DNA of 64,000 nt, taken from NCBI RefSeq assembly GCF_039523555.1, contig NZ_BAAAFN010000006.1, positions 186,001 to 250,000 of the forward strand, given 5' to 3'. This document shows positions 17,618 to 26,409 of the stretch, in pieces (within the stretch, counting starts at the first letter, position 1; each line of letters opens with the position of its first letter). Both the position numbers and the translations under genes were made by a program. The stretch comes from Castellaniella daejeonensis (GTDB lineage Bacteria > Pseudomonadota > Gammaproteobacteria > Burkholderiales > Burkholderiaceae_B). The notes under the pieces were generated by a model that was given only the letters and a program-made list of their open reading frames with translations, ran no database searches and was not told where the DNA came from.

Positions 17618-18898
17618 ATGGAAACCAACCTGACGACCGATTCGTCCCCGGACACTGCAGCCGGCGCATCCGCACCGCCGCCGCCCCACCTGATCCGCCG
17701 CGAACCCGTCCTGGATCAGAACCGGGGGCTGGCCGGCTACCGGCTGCGCGTCCTGTGGACCGAGCCGCAAGAACCGGGCCTGGACGCCGGGGCCGCCCTG
17801 ATCGAAACAGCGCGCGCGCATGGCGCCAACGCCTTTTTCGCCTATGCCCCGCACTGGATAGACGGCACGCCGGACCTGCTGCAGAACGCCTTTGCGCACA
17901 TGCTGCCACGCCACCGCACCTACCTCGAATTTCCCGAAGCGATCGAGATCACCCCCGAACTGATCCAGACGCTGCAGAGCCTGGCCCACGGCGGCACGAA
18001 ATTCTCCATCCGCGGCGATCTCGCGGCCCAGCCCGGGCGCGAAGCGCTGCTGCCGTTCTGCAAGGTCGTGCGTTTCGACCCCACACTGAGCTCCAAGGCC
18101 GACATCTTCCGCCAGAGCTTCCAGCACAAGCAGGCGGGCCGGCAGCTGATGGCCGTGAACACGCCCGACAAGCCCACGCACGACAATTTCATGCTGCTGG
18201 GCTTCACCCTGTTCCAGGGCCGCTGGCCCGCCGACCTGCTGCCCGCGACATCCCTGACGCCGCGCCAGAAGACCCTGCTGCGCCTGGTCACGCTGATCAT
18301 GGGAGAAGGCGAGGCACCGGAAATCGAGGACTGCCTGCGGCAGGATCCCGAGCTGGTCAAGACGCTGCTGGACATGGTCAACACTCCGGCCTTCGGCCTG
18401 AGCCAGGAAGTCGAATCCCTGAACCAGGCCATCATGCTGCTGGGCCGCCGGCAGCTGCAGCGCTGGATCCAGGTCCTGATGTACACCGAGGCCGGCCGCC
18501 CGGCGGGCTATCTTTCGCCCATCCTGATCCAGGCCAGCGCGCGGGCGCACCTGATGGAAGCCCTGTCCGCCCTGATCCATCCCGAGCAGACCGTACGCGC
18601 GGAAACCGCGTTCACCACCGGGATCCTGTCCATCATGGACCAGCTGTTCCACGGCACCATGCAGGACCTGCTGTCCCAGGTCCGTGTCGACGTCCCGGTG
18701 CGCGATGCCCTGCTGGGGCGCGAAGGCACCCTGGGCCCCGACCTGCGCCTGGCCGCCCTGCTCTTCCCTTCGGATCGCGACGAAGAAGAAGATCCCGCGC
18801 CCCTGCTGCGCGAGTTGGGCGTCACCGCCGCCCAGCTCGATCCCCTCGTCCAGCAAGCGTTCGTCTGGGCGCACAGCATCACCCAGGCGGCACCATGA
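17618..18898 (+). CDS. EAL-like/HDOD signalling protein (YuxH type)
   Basis: 426 residues. About 25-215 is a degenerate EAL-like domain: it opens IRREPVLDQNRGLAGYRLRV, has no EAL motif and lacks the metal-binding acidic residues, so c-di-GMP hydrolysis is not expected. About 220-420 is an HDOD domain (LLDMVNTPAFGLSQEVESLN, then QAIMLLGRRQLQRWIQVLMY), a modified HD domain without the HD metal pair. Proteins of this kind act as regulatory adaptors in signalling and motility. AAGGAGA precedes the ATG at 17618. The BenE transporter gene follows after about 50 bp on the same strand. Function in this organism unknown. Confidence 0.88.
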   Translation: METNLTTDSSPDTAAGASAPPPPHLIRREPVLDQNRGLAGYRLRVLWTEPQEPGLDAGAALIETARAHGANAFFAYAPHWIDGTPDLLQNAFAHMLPRHRTYLEFPEAIEITPELIQTLQSLAHGGTKFSIRGDLAAQPGREALLPFCKVVRFDPTLSSKADIFRQSFQHKQAGRQLMAVNTPDKPTHDNFMLLGFTLFQGRWPADLLPATSLTPRQKTLLRLVTLIMGEGEAPEIEDCLRQDPELVKTLLDMVNTPAFGLSQEVESLNQAIMLLGRRQLQRWIQVLMYTEAGRPAGYLSPILIQASARAHLMEALSALIHPEQTVRAETAFTTGILSIMDQLFHGTMQDLLSQVRVDVPVRDALLGREGTLGPDLRLAALLFPSDRDEEEDPAPLLRELGVTAAQLDPLVQQAFVWAHSITQAAP

Positions 18899-18947
18899 GC
18901 ACGCCGGGCCACGGGGGCCCCATGACCGCGCCGGTCCGTTTCGTATC

Positions 18948-20135
18948 GTGACGGCGCGCGCGGCAGCCATGGGGCTCGCGGGCTGGCTGCGGGTCTCGCA
19001 CATTTCGGCCGGCTTCATCGCCGTCCTGGTGGGCTACACCAGTTCCGTCGCCATCGTCTTCCAGGCGGCCAGCGCCGCCGGCGCGCAGGATGCCCAGCTG
19101 GCCTCCTGGATGTGGGCCCTGGGGATCGGCATGGGGATCACCTGCATCGGCCTGGCCCTGGCCTGGCGGGCGCCGGTGCTGACGGCCTGGTCCACGCCCG
19201 GGGCCGCCCTGCTGGCCACCAGCCTGGGCGATGTGGGCCTGGCGCAGTCGATCGGGGCCTTCCTGGCCTGCTCGGTCCTGATCACGCTGTGCGGCGTCAC
19301 GGGCTGGTTCCAGAAGATCATGGACTGGGTTCCCCGGCACCTGGCCTCGGCGATGCTTGCGGGGATCCTGCTGCGCTTCGGCATGGACCTGTTCGTCTCG
19401 ATGCAGGGCCGCCCGCTGCTGGCCGGCGTGATGCTGGCCGCTTTCCTGCTGGCCAGGCGCACCCTGCCACGCTATGCCGTTCCCCTGGCCCTGGCGGCCG
19501 GAATCGCCTGCGCCGCGCTGCAGGGCAGCCTGCCCCTGTCCGGACTCGACTGGACGCCCGCGCGGCCTGTCTGGATGCCGCCCGAATTCTCGATCTCGAC
19601 CTTCATCGGCGTGGCCCTGCCGCTGTTCATCGTGACCATGACCTCGCAGAACGTGCCGGGCCTGGCCGTGCTGCGTGCCAACGGCTACGCGCACGTGCCG
19701 GCCTCGCCGCTGATTTCCTGGACGGGCGCGACGGGGATCGTGCTGGCTCCCTTCGGCGGCTTCGCCTTCAATCTGGCCGCCATCACGGCCGCCATCTGCA
19801 TGAGTCCCGATGCCGATCCGGATGCCTCGCAGCGCTACAAGGCCTCGGTCTGGGCGGGCATCTTCTATCTGTTCACGGGGATCTTCGGCGCCACGGTCGT
19901 GGCCCTGTTCGCCGCGTTTCCCCACGAACTGGTCGCCGCCATTGCCGGGCTGGCCCTGCTGGGCACCCTGGGCAGCAGCATCCATGACGCACTGCAGGCG
20001 CCCGGGCACCGCGACGCCGCGCTGGTGACTTTCCTGGCCACGGCCTCGGGGATGAGCCTGCTGGGGATTGGCAGCGCCTTCTGGGGGCTGGTGCTGGGCG
20101 GCGCCTGCCACCTGGCCCTGGGCCGGCGGAGCTGA
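18948..20135 (+). CDS. benE: BenE-family transporter (benzoate/H+ symporter type)
   Basis: About 395 residues from GTG 18948, or 388 from ATG 18969; neither start has a strong ribosome site, so the start is uncertain. The protein has about eleven to twelve hydrophobic segments. The family signature VSHISAGFIAVLVGYTSSVA is at the N-terminus, followed by STPGAALLATSL and ITAAICMSPDADPDASQRYK. BenE proteins are inner-membrane proton symporters for benzoate. Substrate is not proven, but an aromatic acid would suit the large aromatic catabolic region that begins 20 bp downstream on the other strand. No benzoate dioxygenase genes are visible in the window. Confidence 0.85.
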   Translation: MTARAAAMGLAGWLRVSHISAGFIAVLVGYTSSVAIVFQAASAAGAQDAQLASWMWALGIGMGITCIGLALAWRAPVLTAWSTPGAALLATSLGDVGLAQSIGAFLACSVLITLCGVTGWFQKIMDWVPRHLASAMLAGILLRFGMDLFVSMQGRPLLAGVMLAAFLLARRTLPRYAVPLALAAGIACAALQGSLPLSGLDWTPARPVWMPPEFSISTFIGVALPLFIVTMTSQNVPGLAVLRANGYAHVPASPLISWTGATGIVLAPFGGFAFNLAAITAAICMSPDADPDASQRYKASVWAGIFYLFTGIFGATVVALFAAFPHELVAAIAGLALLGTLGSSIHDALQAPGHRDAALVTFLATASGMSLLGIGSAFWGLVLGGACHLALGRRS

Positions 20136-20152
20136 AGCCCCCCTCTGCCCGC

Positions 20153-21478
20153 TCAGCCCTGCGGTTCCCCGCCCACGCCGATGGGAGCCGGCGCCAGGCT
20201 GGTGATGCGCCGGAACAGATCGGCATAGCGATTGCCCGGCCCCGACCACGGATCGCCATTGCGGACGAAGTCGGCATTGATCGCCTGCCATTCTTCCGCG
20301 CTGAACAGGCGCCGGGCGGCCGGCAGGATATGGCGCTCTTCGGTGTTCAGGTGCACCCACTCGTCGGCGATGTAGGCGCGCACGGCATCCCGGAACCCGG
20401 GGAAACTTTCTGCGCCGCCCTGCATGTAGCTGACCAGGGCCCGGTCGAGCCGCCCCGTGGCATTGACCGCATCCCGATGCTCGGCCTCCAGGCGGTCCAG
20501 GTGCTCATCCTCGTCGCGCGTCTTGGTGCGCAGCAGGGCGAAGATCTGGTCTTCCTTGGGATGGTGCAGCTTGTCGGGCATCTCGGCAATGTACTCGATC
20601 ATGCTCGCCAGCAAGGTGTAGTCCGGCTCCAGTTTGCCGGCCTCGATGTCCTGCACGATGTGCGACAGACCGCTGAGGATGGCCGCAAGCGCCCGGTGCT
20701 CGTCCTGGATGGCCTCGATGGCGGGGATGCGTTCGGCCGGCGCCTGGCGCGGCGCGGCCTCTCCCGCGCCGTCCGTCGAACCCGCGCCCAGCCAGCGCTC
20801 CAGGGCGGCGCCGTCGTCCAGCAGTTCGGCGCTGCTGCCCGAATAGACCACCCGGCCGCGTTCCAGCACCAGCGCCTGGCGCGTGATCGGCAGGATCTGG
20901 CGCGCGTGCTGCTCCACCAGGATGACGGCCATGCGGCCTTCGGCCACCATGCGGTCGATGATGTGCAGCAGTTCCTGGGCGATCAGGGGCGCCAGGCCTT
21001 CGAGCGGCTCGTCCAGAAGCAGGATCTTGGGATTGAGCATCAGCGCCCGTCCCATGGCCAGCATCTGCTGCTCGCCGCCCGACAGCTGGCTGCCCAGGTT
21101 GGACCGGCGCTCGCGCAGGCGGGGAAACATGTCGTAGACCCGCTTCACGTTCCATTCACCCGGCCGTGCGACGACGGTCAGGTTTTCCTCGACGGTCAGG
21201 GAGCGGAAGATATCGCGTTCCTGGGGCACCCAGCCCAGGCCGGCCTGGGCGCGGCGGTGGCTGGGCACCTGGGCGATGTCCTCGTCCTGAAAGACGATGC
21301 GGCCGCGCCGCAGCCGGGTCACCCCCATCAGGGTGGCCAGCAGCGTCGTCTTGCCCATGCCGTTGCGTCCCAGCAGCGCCAGGCTCTCGCCGGCCGCCAA
21401 AGACAGGGACACGTCCTCCAGGACGACGGCATCGCCGTAGCCGGCCCAGACGTTCTCCAGGCGCAAGAGCTCAGACAT
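20153..21478 (-). CDS. LivF-type ABC ATPase fused to a hemerythrin-like domain
   Basis: 441 residues in one open frame, against about 235 for an ordinary LivF. Residues 1-232 are a complete ATPase: Walker A GRNGMGKTT (37-45), signature LSGGEQQ (about 132), Walker B ILLLDEP (152-158), switch His in VEQH (190). A flexible Ala/Gly/Pro linker (about 233-250) leads to an all-helical domain (about 251-425) of the HHE hemerythrin-like family. Candidate iron ligands are His261 (DEHRAL), His305/His306 and Glu309 (HHPKED), His326, His334 (EAEHRD), His376, Glu380/381 and His383 (HLNTEERH). LivF energises uptake with LivG. Hemerythrin domains bind O2, NO or iron at a di-iron site. It is the last gene of the importer/catabolic operon and overlaps livG by 8 bp. 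Oxygen or iron control of transport is inference. Confidence 0.88.
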   Translation of the reverse strand: MSELLRLENVWAGYGDAVVLEDVSLSLAAGESLALLGRNGMGKTTLLATLMGVTRLRRGRIVFQDEDIAQVPSHRRAQAGLGWVPQERDIFRSLTVEENLTVVARPGEWNVKRVYDMFPRLRERRSNLGSQLSGGEQQMLAMGRALMLNPKILLLDEPLEGLAPLIAQELLHIIDRMVAEGRMAVILVEQHARQILPITRQALVLERGRVVYSGSSAELLDDGAALERWLGAGSTDGAGEAAPRQAPAERIPAIEAIQDEHRALAAILSGLSHIVQDIEAGKLEPDYTLLASMIEYIAEMPDKLHHPKEDQIFALLRTKTRDEDEHLDRLEAEHRDAVNATGRLDRALVSYMQGGAESFPGFRDAVRAYIADEWVHLNTEERHILPAARRLFSAEEWQAINADFVRNGDPWSGPGNRYADLFRRITSLAPAPIGVGGEPQG

Positions 21479-22220
21479 GGGTCTCTCCCAGATAGACTTC
21501 CTTGACGCGCGGATGATGCGCGATCACCTCGGGGGTGTCCTCGATCAGCAGCGCACCCGACACCAGGACGGAAATGCGCTCGGCAAAACGGAAAACCAGG
21601 TTCATGTCGTGTTCGATCAGCAGAATGGTGACGTCGCGCGGCAGCTGGGCGATGGTCTCGAACAGCTCCTGGCTCTCGCCGGTCGGCACGCCGGCAGCAG
21701 GCTCGTCGAGCAGCAGGACCTTGGGCTTGAGCGCCAGGGCCAGGGCGATCTCGATCAGGCGCTGGCGGCCGTAGGCCAGGTTGCGCGTGGTTTCGTGCGC
21801 ATCCGACAGCAGCTTCAGGCGTTCCAGGATGGCGACGGCCTCGTCGATGATCTCGCCCCGGACGGACAGCGGCCTCCACCAGCGCGTGCCCAGTCCATTG
21901 CGTTCGCTGACGGCGAGCGCAACGGATTCGAGCACCGTCATGTCCATGAACAGCTGGTTGATCTGGAAGGTGCGCACCAGTCCCTGGCCGACGCGCTCAT
22001 GCTGCGACATGCGCGTCACGTCGCGCCCCATCAGCTCGACGCGGCCGGCCGTGGGCTCCAGATAGCCGGTCAGCAGGTTGATCAGTGTCGTCTTGCCGGC
22101 CCCGTTGGGGCCGATCAGGGCATGGCGCGCGCCGGGCGCGATCGACAGATCGACGTTGTCGGTGGCCACGAAGCCGCCGAATCGGCGCACCAGGCCGTGG
22201 GTCTGCAGGACTGGGCTCAT
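21471..22220 (-). CDS. livG: ABC transporter ATPase LivG-like
   Basis: 249 residues. Walker A GPNGAGKTT, Q-loop RTFQINQLFMDMTV, signature variant NLAYGRQRLIEIALAL (usual for LivG), Walker B VLLLDEPAAGVPTGE and switch EHDMNLVF. Cytoplasmic ATPase of a HAAT-family importer for amino acids or aromatic acids. The ATG at 22220 overlaps the livM stop as ATGA, indicating coupled translation. Confidence 0.92.
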   Translation of the reverse strand: MSPVLQTHGLVRRFGGFVATDNVDLSIAPGARHALIGPNGAGKTTLINLLTGYLEPTAGRVELMGRDVTRMSQHERVGQGLVRTFQINQLFMDMTVLESVALAVSERNGLGTRWWRPLSVRGEIIDEAVAILERLKLLSDAHETTRNLAYGRQRLIEIALALALKPKVLLLDEPAAGVPTGESQELFETIAQLPRDVTILLIEHDMNLVFRFAERISVLVSGALLIEDTPEVIAHHPRVKEVYLGETHV

Positions 22221-23266
22221 GAAGGGGTCTCCGTGCGGGCGCGCGACAGGGCGCGTTGGCGGGAAGATTCGATCCACTGGCGGGCCGTTCCCAGGATCCC
22301 GCCCCGGGCGAACAGCACAACCAGCACCAGGATCAGGCCCAGCCAGAACTGCCAGTATTGGGGATTCATGTCGGACAGCAGGTAATTGGCGATCACGAAG
22401 ACGATGGCGCCCAGCAGCCCGCCGTACAGGTGCCCCGCCCCACCCAGGATCAGGATCAGCAGCAGGTCGGCCGAGCGCTGGAAACTGAGCACGTCCAGCG
22501 AAACGAAGGAATTGGTCTGTGCCAGCAGGGCGCCGGCCACCCCGGCATAGCCCGCGCCGATGGTGTAGACCGTGACCAGGCGGCGGTTCACGGGCACGCC
22601 CAGGGCCGGCATGCGCAGGGCATTCATGCGGATGCCGCGCAGGCTCTGGCCGAAGGGCGAATACACCAGGCGGCGGGCGAACCAGAACAGCACGAACAGC
22701 ACGATGACCGAATAGATGTAGCCGATGCGGCCGAACATGTCGAAGTCGAACAGGCCCAGGATCGGCTTGACCTCGACACCCGGCATGCCGTCCACCCCGC
22801 CGGTGATGCTGGTGAACTTGTTGGCCAGTTCGTAGAGCATCAGGGCGACGCCCAGCGTGACCATCAGGCGCGACAGGTCGCTGCCACGCAGCAGCAGGAA
22901 GCTGCTGAGGAAACCCAGCGCGGCGGCGATCACGGCGGCCAGGAACAGGCCCAGCAGGGGATCCCCGTAGCCGTGCGAGCCCAGGAGCCCCACGGTGTAG
23001 GCGCCCACGCCGAAGAAGGCGGCATGGCCCAGGGAAATGATCCCCGCATAGCCGAAGATCAGGTCCAGCGACAGGGCGAACAGGCTGGTGATGGCGATCT
23101 GGCTGAGCAGCAGGTAGTTGCCCGGAAAGGCAAAATAGGCCAGGACCGGCAGGCACCAGAAAAGATATTCCAGCGGCTTCCAGCGCGCCGAGCGGCGATA
23201 GCGGTCGAGCGCCGCCGCGCCGGACTGCGGATGGGACGGCGTCCCGGTCGAAGTATGGGTCGTCAT
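22217..23266 (-). CDS. livM: ABC transporter permease LivM-like
   Basis: 349 residues with about nine hydrophobic segments. The family motif LDLIFGYAGIISLGHAAFFG is near residue 65, and the EAA-like coupling loop is near GIRMNALRMPALGV. A charged N-terminal stretch of about 30 residues precedes the first membrane helix. Inner-membrane permease that pairs with LivH. It lies 8 bp after livH. Confidence 0.92.
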   Translation of the reverse strand: MTTHTSTGTPSHPQSGAAALDRYRRSARWKPLEYLFWCLPVLAYFAFPGNYLLLSQIAITSLFALSLDLIFGYAGIISLGHAAFFGVGAYTVGLLGSHGYGDPLLGLFLAAVIAAALGFLSSFLLLRGSDLSRLMVTLGVALMLYELANKFTSITGGVDGMPGVEVKPILGLFDFDMFGRIGYIYSVIVLFVLFWFARRLVYSPFGQSLRGIRMNALRMPALGVPVNRRLVTVYTIGAGYAGVAGALLAQTNSFVSLDVLSFQRSADLLLILILGGAGHLYGGLLGAIVFVIANYLLSDMNPQYWQFWLGLILVLVVLFARGGILGTARQWIESSRQRALSRARTETPS

Positions 23267-23274
23267 GTCGGGGC

Positions 23275-24129
23275 CTATTTGTGAGGACGGCCGAACAGGC
23301 CATGGGGACGGAAGATCAGCGTCGCGACCATGACGGCGTAGATGATGAAGGCGCCGATCTGCGGCACGTAGTATTTGCCCGCCACATCGGCCACGCCGAG
23401 CAGGATGGCGGCATACAGCGAGCCCAGGATGTTGCCGCTGCCCCCCACGGAAACGACGATGAGGAAGTACACCATGTATTTCACGGGGAATTCGGGATCC
23501 AGCCCCAGCATTTCAACACCCAGAGCACCGCCCAGGCCGGCCAGCGCAGAGCCCAGGGCAAAGGTCAGGCTGAAGACGCGGTTGACGTCGATCCCCATGC
23601 CGCGCGCCACGCGCTGGTTGTCGACGGCGGCTCGCAGCCGCGCGCCGAAGGAAGTGCGGATCACGGACCATTGCAGCAGGACGGCCACGGCCAGCCCGGC
23701 GATGATCAGGAAAAGACGATAGACGCCGATGTCCACGCCGGGCAGGTGGATCTGTCCGGACAGGAATTCCGGCAGATGCAGCGGCTGCTGCTGCGCGCCG
23801 AAGAAATAATGGGCAGCGGCCACGGACATGAACACCAGGCCGATGGAGAACAGCACCTGGTCCAGGTCGGATGCCGCATACAGGCGGCGGTACAGGGTGC
23901 GTTCGAGCACGATGCCGGCCAGGGCCGGGACGATGATTGCCGCAGGCAGCGTGGCCAGGAACGGCACACCATAGCCGTTGAGCAGCACGACGCAGGCATA
24001 GCCGCCCAGCATGGCAAACGCGCCATGGGCCAGGTTGACGAAGTTCATCAGGCCCAGCGTCACCGACAGGCCGACGCTGATCAGGAACAGCAGCATGCCT
24101 GCTGCGATGCCGTCAAAGAGAATGGTCAT
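23275..24129 (-). CDS. livH: ABC transporter permease LivH-like
   Basis: 284 residues with about eight hydrophobic segments. N-terminal family motif SVGLSVTLGLMNFVNLAHGA and the cytoplasmic loop TSFGARLRAAVDNQRVARGM that contacts the ATPase. Inner-membrane permease of the HAAT importer. It is separated from the binding-protein gene by 93 bp that contain a GC-rich stem-loop. Confidence 0.93.
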   Translation of the reverse strand: MTILFDGIAAGMLLFLISVGLSVTLGLMNFVNLAHGAFAMLGGYACVVLLNGYGVPFLATLPAAIIVPALAGIVLERTLYRRLYAASDLDQVLFSIGLVFMSVAAAHYFFGAQQQPLHLPEFLSGQIHLPGVDIGVYRLFLIIAGLAVAVLLQWSVIRTSFGARLRAAVDNQRVARGMGIDVNRVFSLTFALGSALAGLGGALGVEMLGLDPEFPVKYMVYFLIVVSVGGSGNILGSLYAAILLGVADVAGKYYVPQIGAFIIYAVMVATLIFRPHGLFGRPHK

Positions 24130-24164
24130 GATTGATTCCAGGACTGGGATGGGGCCGGTTCCGG

Positions 24165-24200
24165 GCCGCCCCGGCGCCCGGCGCCGCCGTCAGGGGCGGC
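24165..24200 (-). promoter_or_regulatory. Stem-loop between the binding-protein gene and livH
   Basis: Arms GCCGCCCC (24165-24172) and GGGGCGGC (24193-24200) are perfect complements, with a GC-rich interior that can fold further. There is no T-run, so full termination is unlikely. Hairpins here often protect the abundant binding-protein mRNA and lower permease expression. Confidence 0.5.
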
Positions 24201-24222
24201 AGCCGGACGCCGGAGTCGGCGA

Positions 24223-25398
24223 TCACTTCTGCTTGCCGGGGTCCTTGACGGCCTCGATCTTGTCGAACTCGACATTCTGCAGCACGCCGTCGACCTTCTC
24301 CACCTTGCGGATGTAGACGTTCTGGACGATGTCGCGCGTTTCGGGATCGATTTCCACCGGACCCCGCGGGCTGGTCCACTTCATGCCCTTGACGGCCGCC
24401 ATGAAGGCGTCGGCGCTGGCATCGCCCTTGGTCTTTTCCAGGGCCTGGTAGATCAGGCTCATGCCGTCATAGCCGGCCACCGCCACGAAGTTGGGGCGAT
24501 CGTTGGGGAAAGCCTTGTGGTAGGCGGCCACGAAGGCCTTGTTTTCCGGGGAGTCATGCGCCGCCGAATAATGGAAGGACGTGATCATGCCGATCGCCGC
24601 GTCGCCCATGGCGTCGAGCACGTCTTCGTCGGTCACGTCGCCCGTGGCCAGTTCCTTGATGCCGGCCTGGTCCAGGCCGCGTTCCTTGTAGCCCTTGGCC
24701 AGGGCCACGCCCTGCTCGCCGTTGGGCACGAAGAAGAACACGGCATCGGGCTTGGCGTCCTTCACGCGCTGCAGGAACGGCGCGTAGTCCGGCGTATTGA
24801 CGGGCGTGCGGACCTCGCCCACGATCTTGCCGCCCAGGCTGGTGAAGGTCTTCTGGAACTGCTGTTCGGCGTCATGCCCCGGACCGTAGTCGGACACCAG
24901 GGTGTAGACCGAACGGATGCCGTTCTGGTAGGCCCACTGCGCCAGCGGCGCCGTGTCCTGCGGCAGGGTCATGGACACCCGCACGATGTTGGGCGACTTC
25001 TCGGTGATCGAGGACGTGGCCGCATTCAGCACCACCATCGGCACCTTGCCTTCGGTGGCCAGGGGGGCGACCGAGAAGGCATTGGGCGTCAGGGTGAAGC
25101 CGGCAAGGATGTCGACCTTGTCCTTGATCAGCAGTTCCTGCGCCTGGCGTTTGGCCACCGCCGGAGCAATGCCGGTGTCGTCCTTGATGATGATCTGGAC
25201 CTTGCGGCCGGCAACCGTGTCGCCGTGTTCCGCCAGGAACAGATCGATGCCGTGCTTGATCTGCTTGCCGTGGGCGGCGAAGGGTCCGGACATCGGCATC
25301 ACGACGCCGATCTTCAGGTCCGCGGCTCGGGCTGCGCCGAATGCCGTGGTCAGGCCGAAGGCCAAGGCCACCGCCCCTAGGGTTTTGCTGAATTTCAT
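24223..25398 (-). CDS. HAAT-type ABC substrate-binding protein (pathway-linked copy)
   Basis: 391 residues. Signal peptide with likely cleavage at ARA-AD near residue 25, then a type I periplasmic binding fold (LKIGVVMPMSGPFAAHGKQ near the mature start). The family includes leucine/amide binding proteins and the aromatic-acid binding proteins of Rhodopseudomonas and Comamonas relatives. Its gene lies 36 bp after ligC and before livH, so the ligand is probably protocatechuate or a related aromatic acid; this is inferred from context. It has a close paralogue at 34797-35966, identical over roughly the last 35 residues before the C-terminal tail. Confidence 0.92.
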   Translation of the reverse strand: MKFSKTLGAVALAFGLTTAFGAARAADLKIGVVMPMSGPFAAHGKQIKHGIDLFLAEHGDTVAGRKVQIIIKDDTGIAPAVAKRQAQELLIKDKVDILAGFTLTPNAFSVAPLATEGKVPMVVLNAATSSITEKSPNIVRVSMTLPQDTAPLAQWAYQNGIRSVYTLVSDYGPGHDAEQQFQKTFTSLGGKIVGEVRTPVNTPDYAPFLQRVKDAKPDAVFFFVPNGEQGVALAKGYKERGLDQAGIKELATGDVTDEDVLDAMGDAAIGMITSFHYSAAHDSPENKAFVAAYHKAFPNDRPNFVAVAGYDGMSLIYQALEKTKGDASADAFMAAVKGMKWTSPRGPVEIDPETRDIVQNVYIRKVEKVDGVLQNVEFDKIEAVKDPGKQK

Positions 25399-25434
25399 GG
25401 TCTCGCTCCTGTTGTGTAGGGATGAAAGAGTGGA

Positions 25435-26409
25435 TCAAGCCCGGGCCGCATGGCCGGACAGCTGCTGCTCGAGATCATGCAGCACCCGGTAGCACGGCAG
25501 GACCTGGGCCACGCTGGCATTCGGTTCCCGCCCCTCGCGGATGGCTGCGAAGAATTCACGGTCCTGCAATTCGATGCCGTTCATCGACACGGCCACGCGG
25601 CTGACGTCGATAAGCTCGTCGCGGCCCGTGACCAGGTCATCGTAGCGGGCGATGTAGGTCGCCGTATCGCCGATGTAGCGGAAGAAAGTACCAAGCGGAC
25701 CGTCGTTGTTGAAGCTCAGCGACAGCGTGCAGATGGCGCCGTTGGCCGCCTGCAGCTGGATGGACATGTCCATGGCGATGCCCAGTTCCGGATGGATCGG
25801 ACCCTGCAGCGCATTGGCACGCACGATGGGGCTGCCGCACTGATAGGCAAACAGGTCCACCGTGTGCGCCGCGTGGTGCCACAGCAGGTGATCGGTCCAA
25901 CTGCGCGGCTCGCCCAGGGCATTCATGTTGGTGCGGCGGAAGAAATACGTCTGCACGTCCATCTGCTGGATGTGGAATTCGCCGCGCTGGATGCGCTGGT
26001 GCACATACTGGTGGCTGGGGTTGAAGCGGCGCGTGTGGCCGCACATGGCGGTCTTGCCGGTCTCGCGCGCCAGGGCCACCAGGGCCTCGGCATCGGCCAG
26101 GGAATCCGCCATCGGGATCTCGACCTGGACGTGCTTGCCCGCCCGCAGGCAGGCCATGGCCTGGGATGCATGCATCTGCGTGGGCGTGCACAGGATCACG
26201 GCATCGATCTCGGGACGCGCCAGGACCTCGTCCAGCTCGGTGGTGGCCTGTCCGATCCCGTATTTGCGCGCCACCTCGCGGGTCTTGTCCAGGTCGCGGC
26301 TCACCAGGGCGACGACTTCCACGCCGTCGATGCGGGCGATGCCGTCCAGGTGCTTGATGCCGAAGGCGCCGGCACCGGCCAGCGCGACTTTCAGGGTGCG
26401 TTCCGTCAC
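25435..26409 (-). CDS. ligC: 4-carboxy-2-hydroxymuconate-6-semialdehyde dehydrogenase LigC/PmdC
   Basis: 324-residue Gfo/Idh/MocA-family dehydrogenase. The NAD(P) motif is ALAGAGAFGIKH near residue 8, with the family motif AGKHVQVEIPMA about residue 95 and CGHTRRFNPSHQY following. LigC oxidises the ring-cleavage product CHMS, as its cyclic hemiacetal, to 2-pyrone-4,6-dicarboxylate. The start is GTG at 26409, which overlaps the ligB stop as GTGA. The position after ligAB matches the pmdDABC order known in Comamonas. Confidence 0.92.
   Translation of the reverse strand: MTERTLKVALAGAGAFGIKHLDGIARIDGVEVVALVSRDLDKTREVARKYGIGQATTELDEVLARPEIDAVILCTPTQMHASQAMACLRAGKHVQVEIPMADSLADAEALVALARETGKTAMCGHTRRFNPSHQYVHQRIQRGEFHIQQMDVQTYFFRRTNMNALGEPRSWTDHLLWHHAAHTVDLFAYQCGSPIVRANALQGPIHPELGIAMDMSIQLQAANGAICTLSLSFNNDGPLGTFFRYIGDTATYIARYDDLVTGRDELIDVSRVAVSMNGIELQDREFFAAIREGREPNASVAQVLPCYRVLHDLEQQLSGHAARA

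Noticed and set aside
20153..21478. Hemerythrin part as a separate gene
   Set aside because: No stop codon, ribosome site or suitable start lies between the ATPase and the hemerythrin-like part; the linker is in frame throughout. A sequencing error cannot be excluded from sequence alone.
22220..23303. Extended LivG of 610 residues fused to upstream sequence
   Set aside because: The upstream part is the livM gene read in another frame; the true livG start is the ATG at 22220 overlapping livM.
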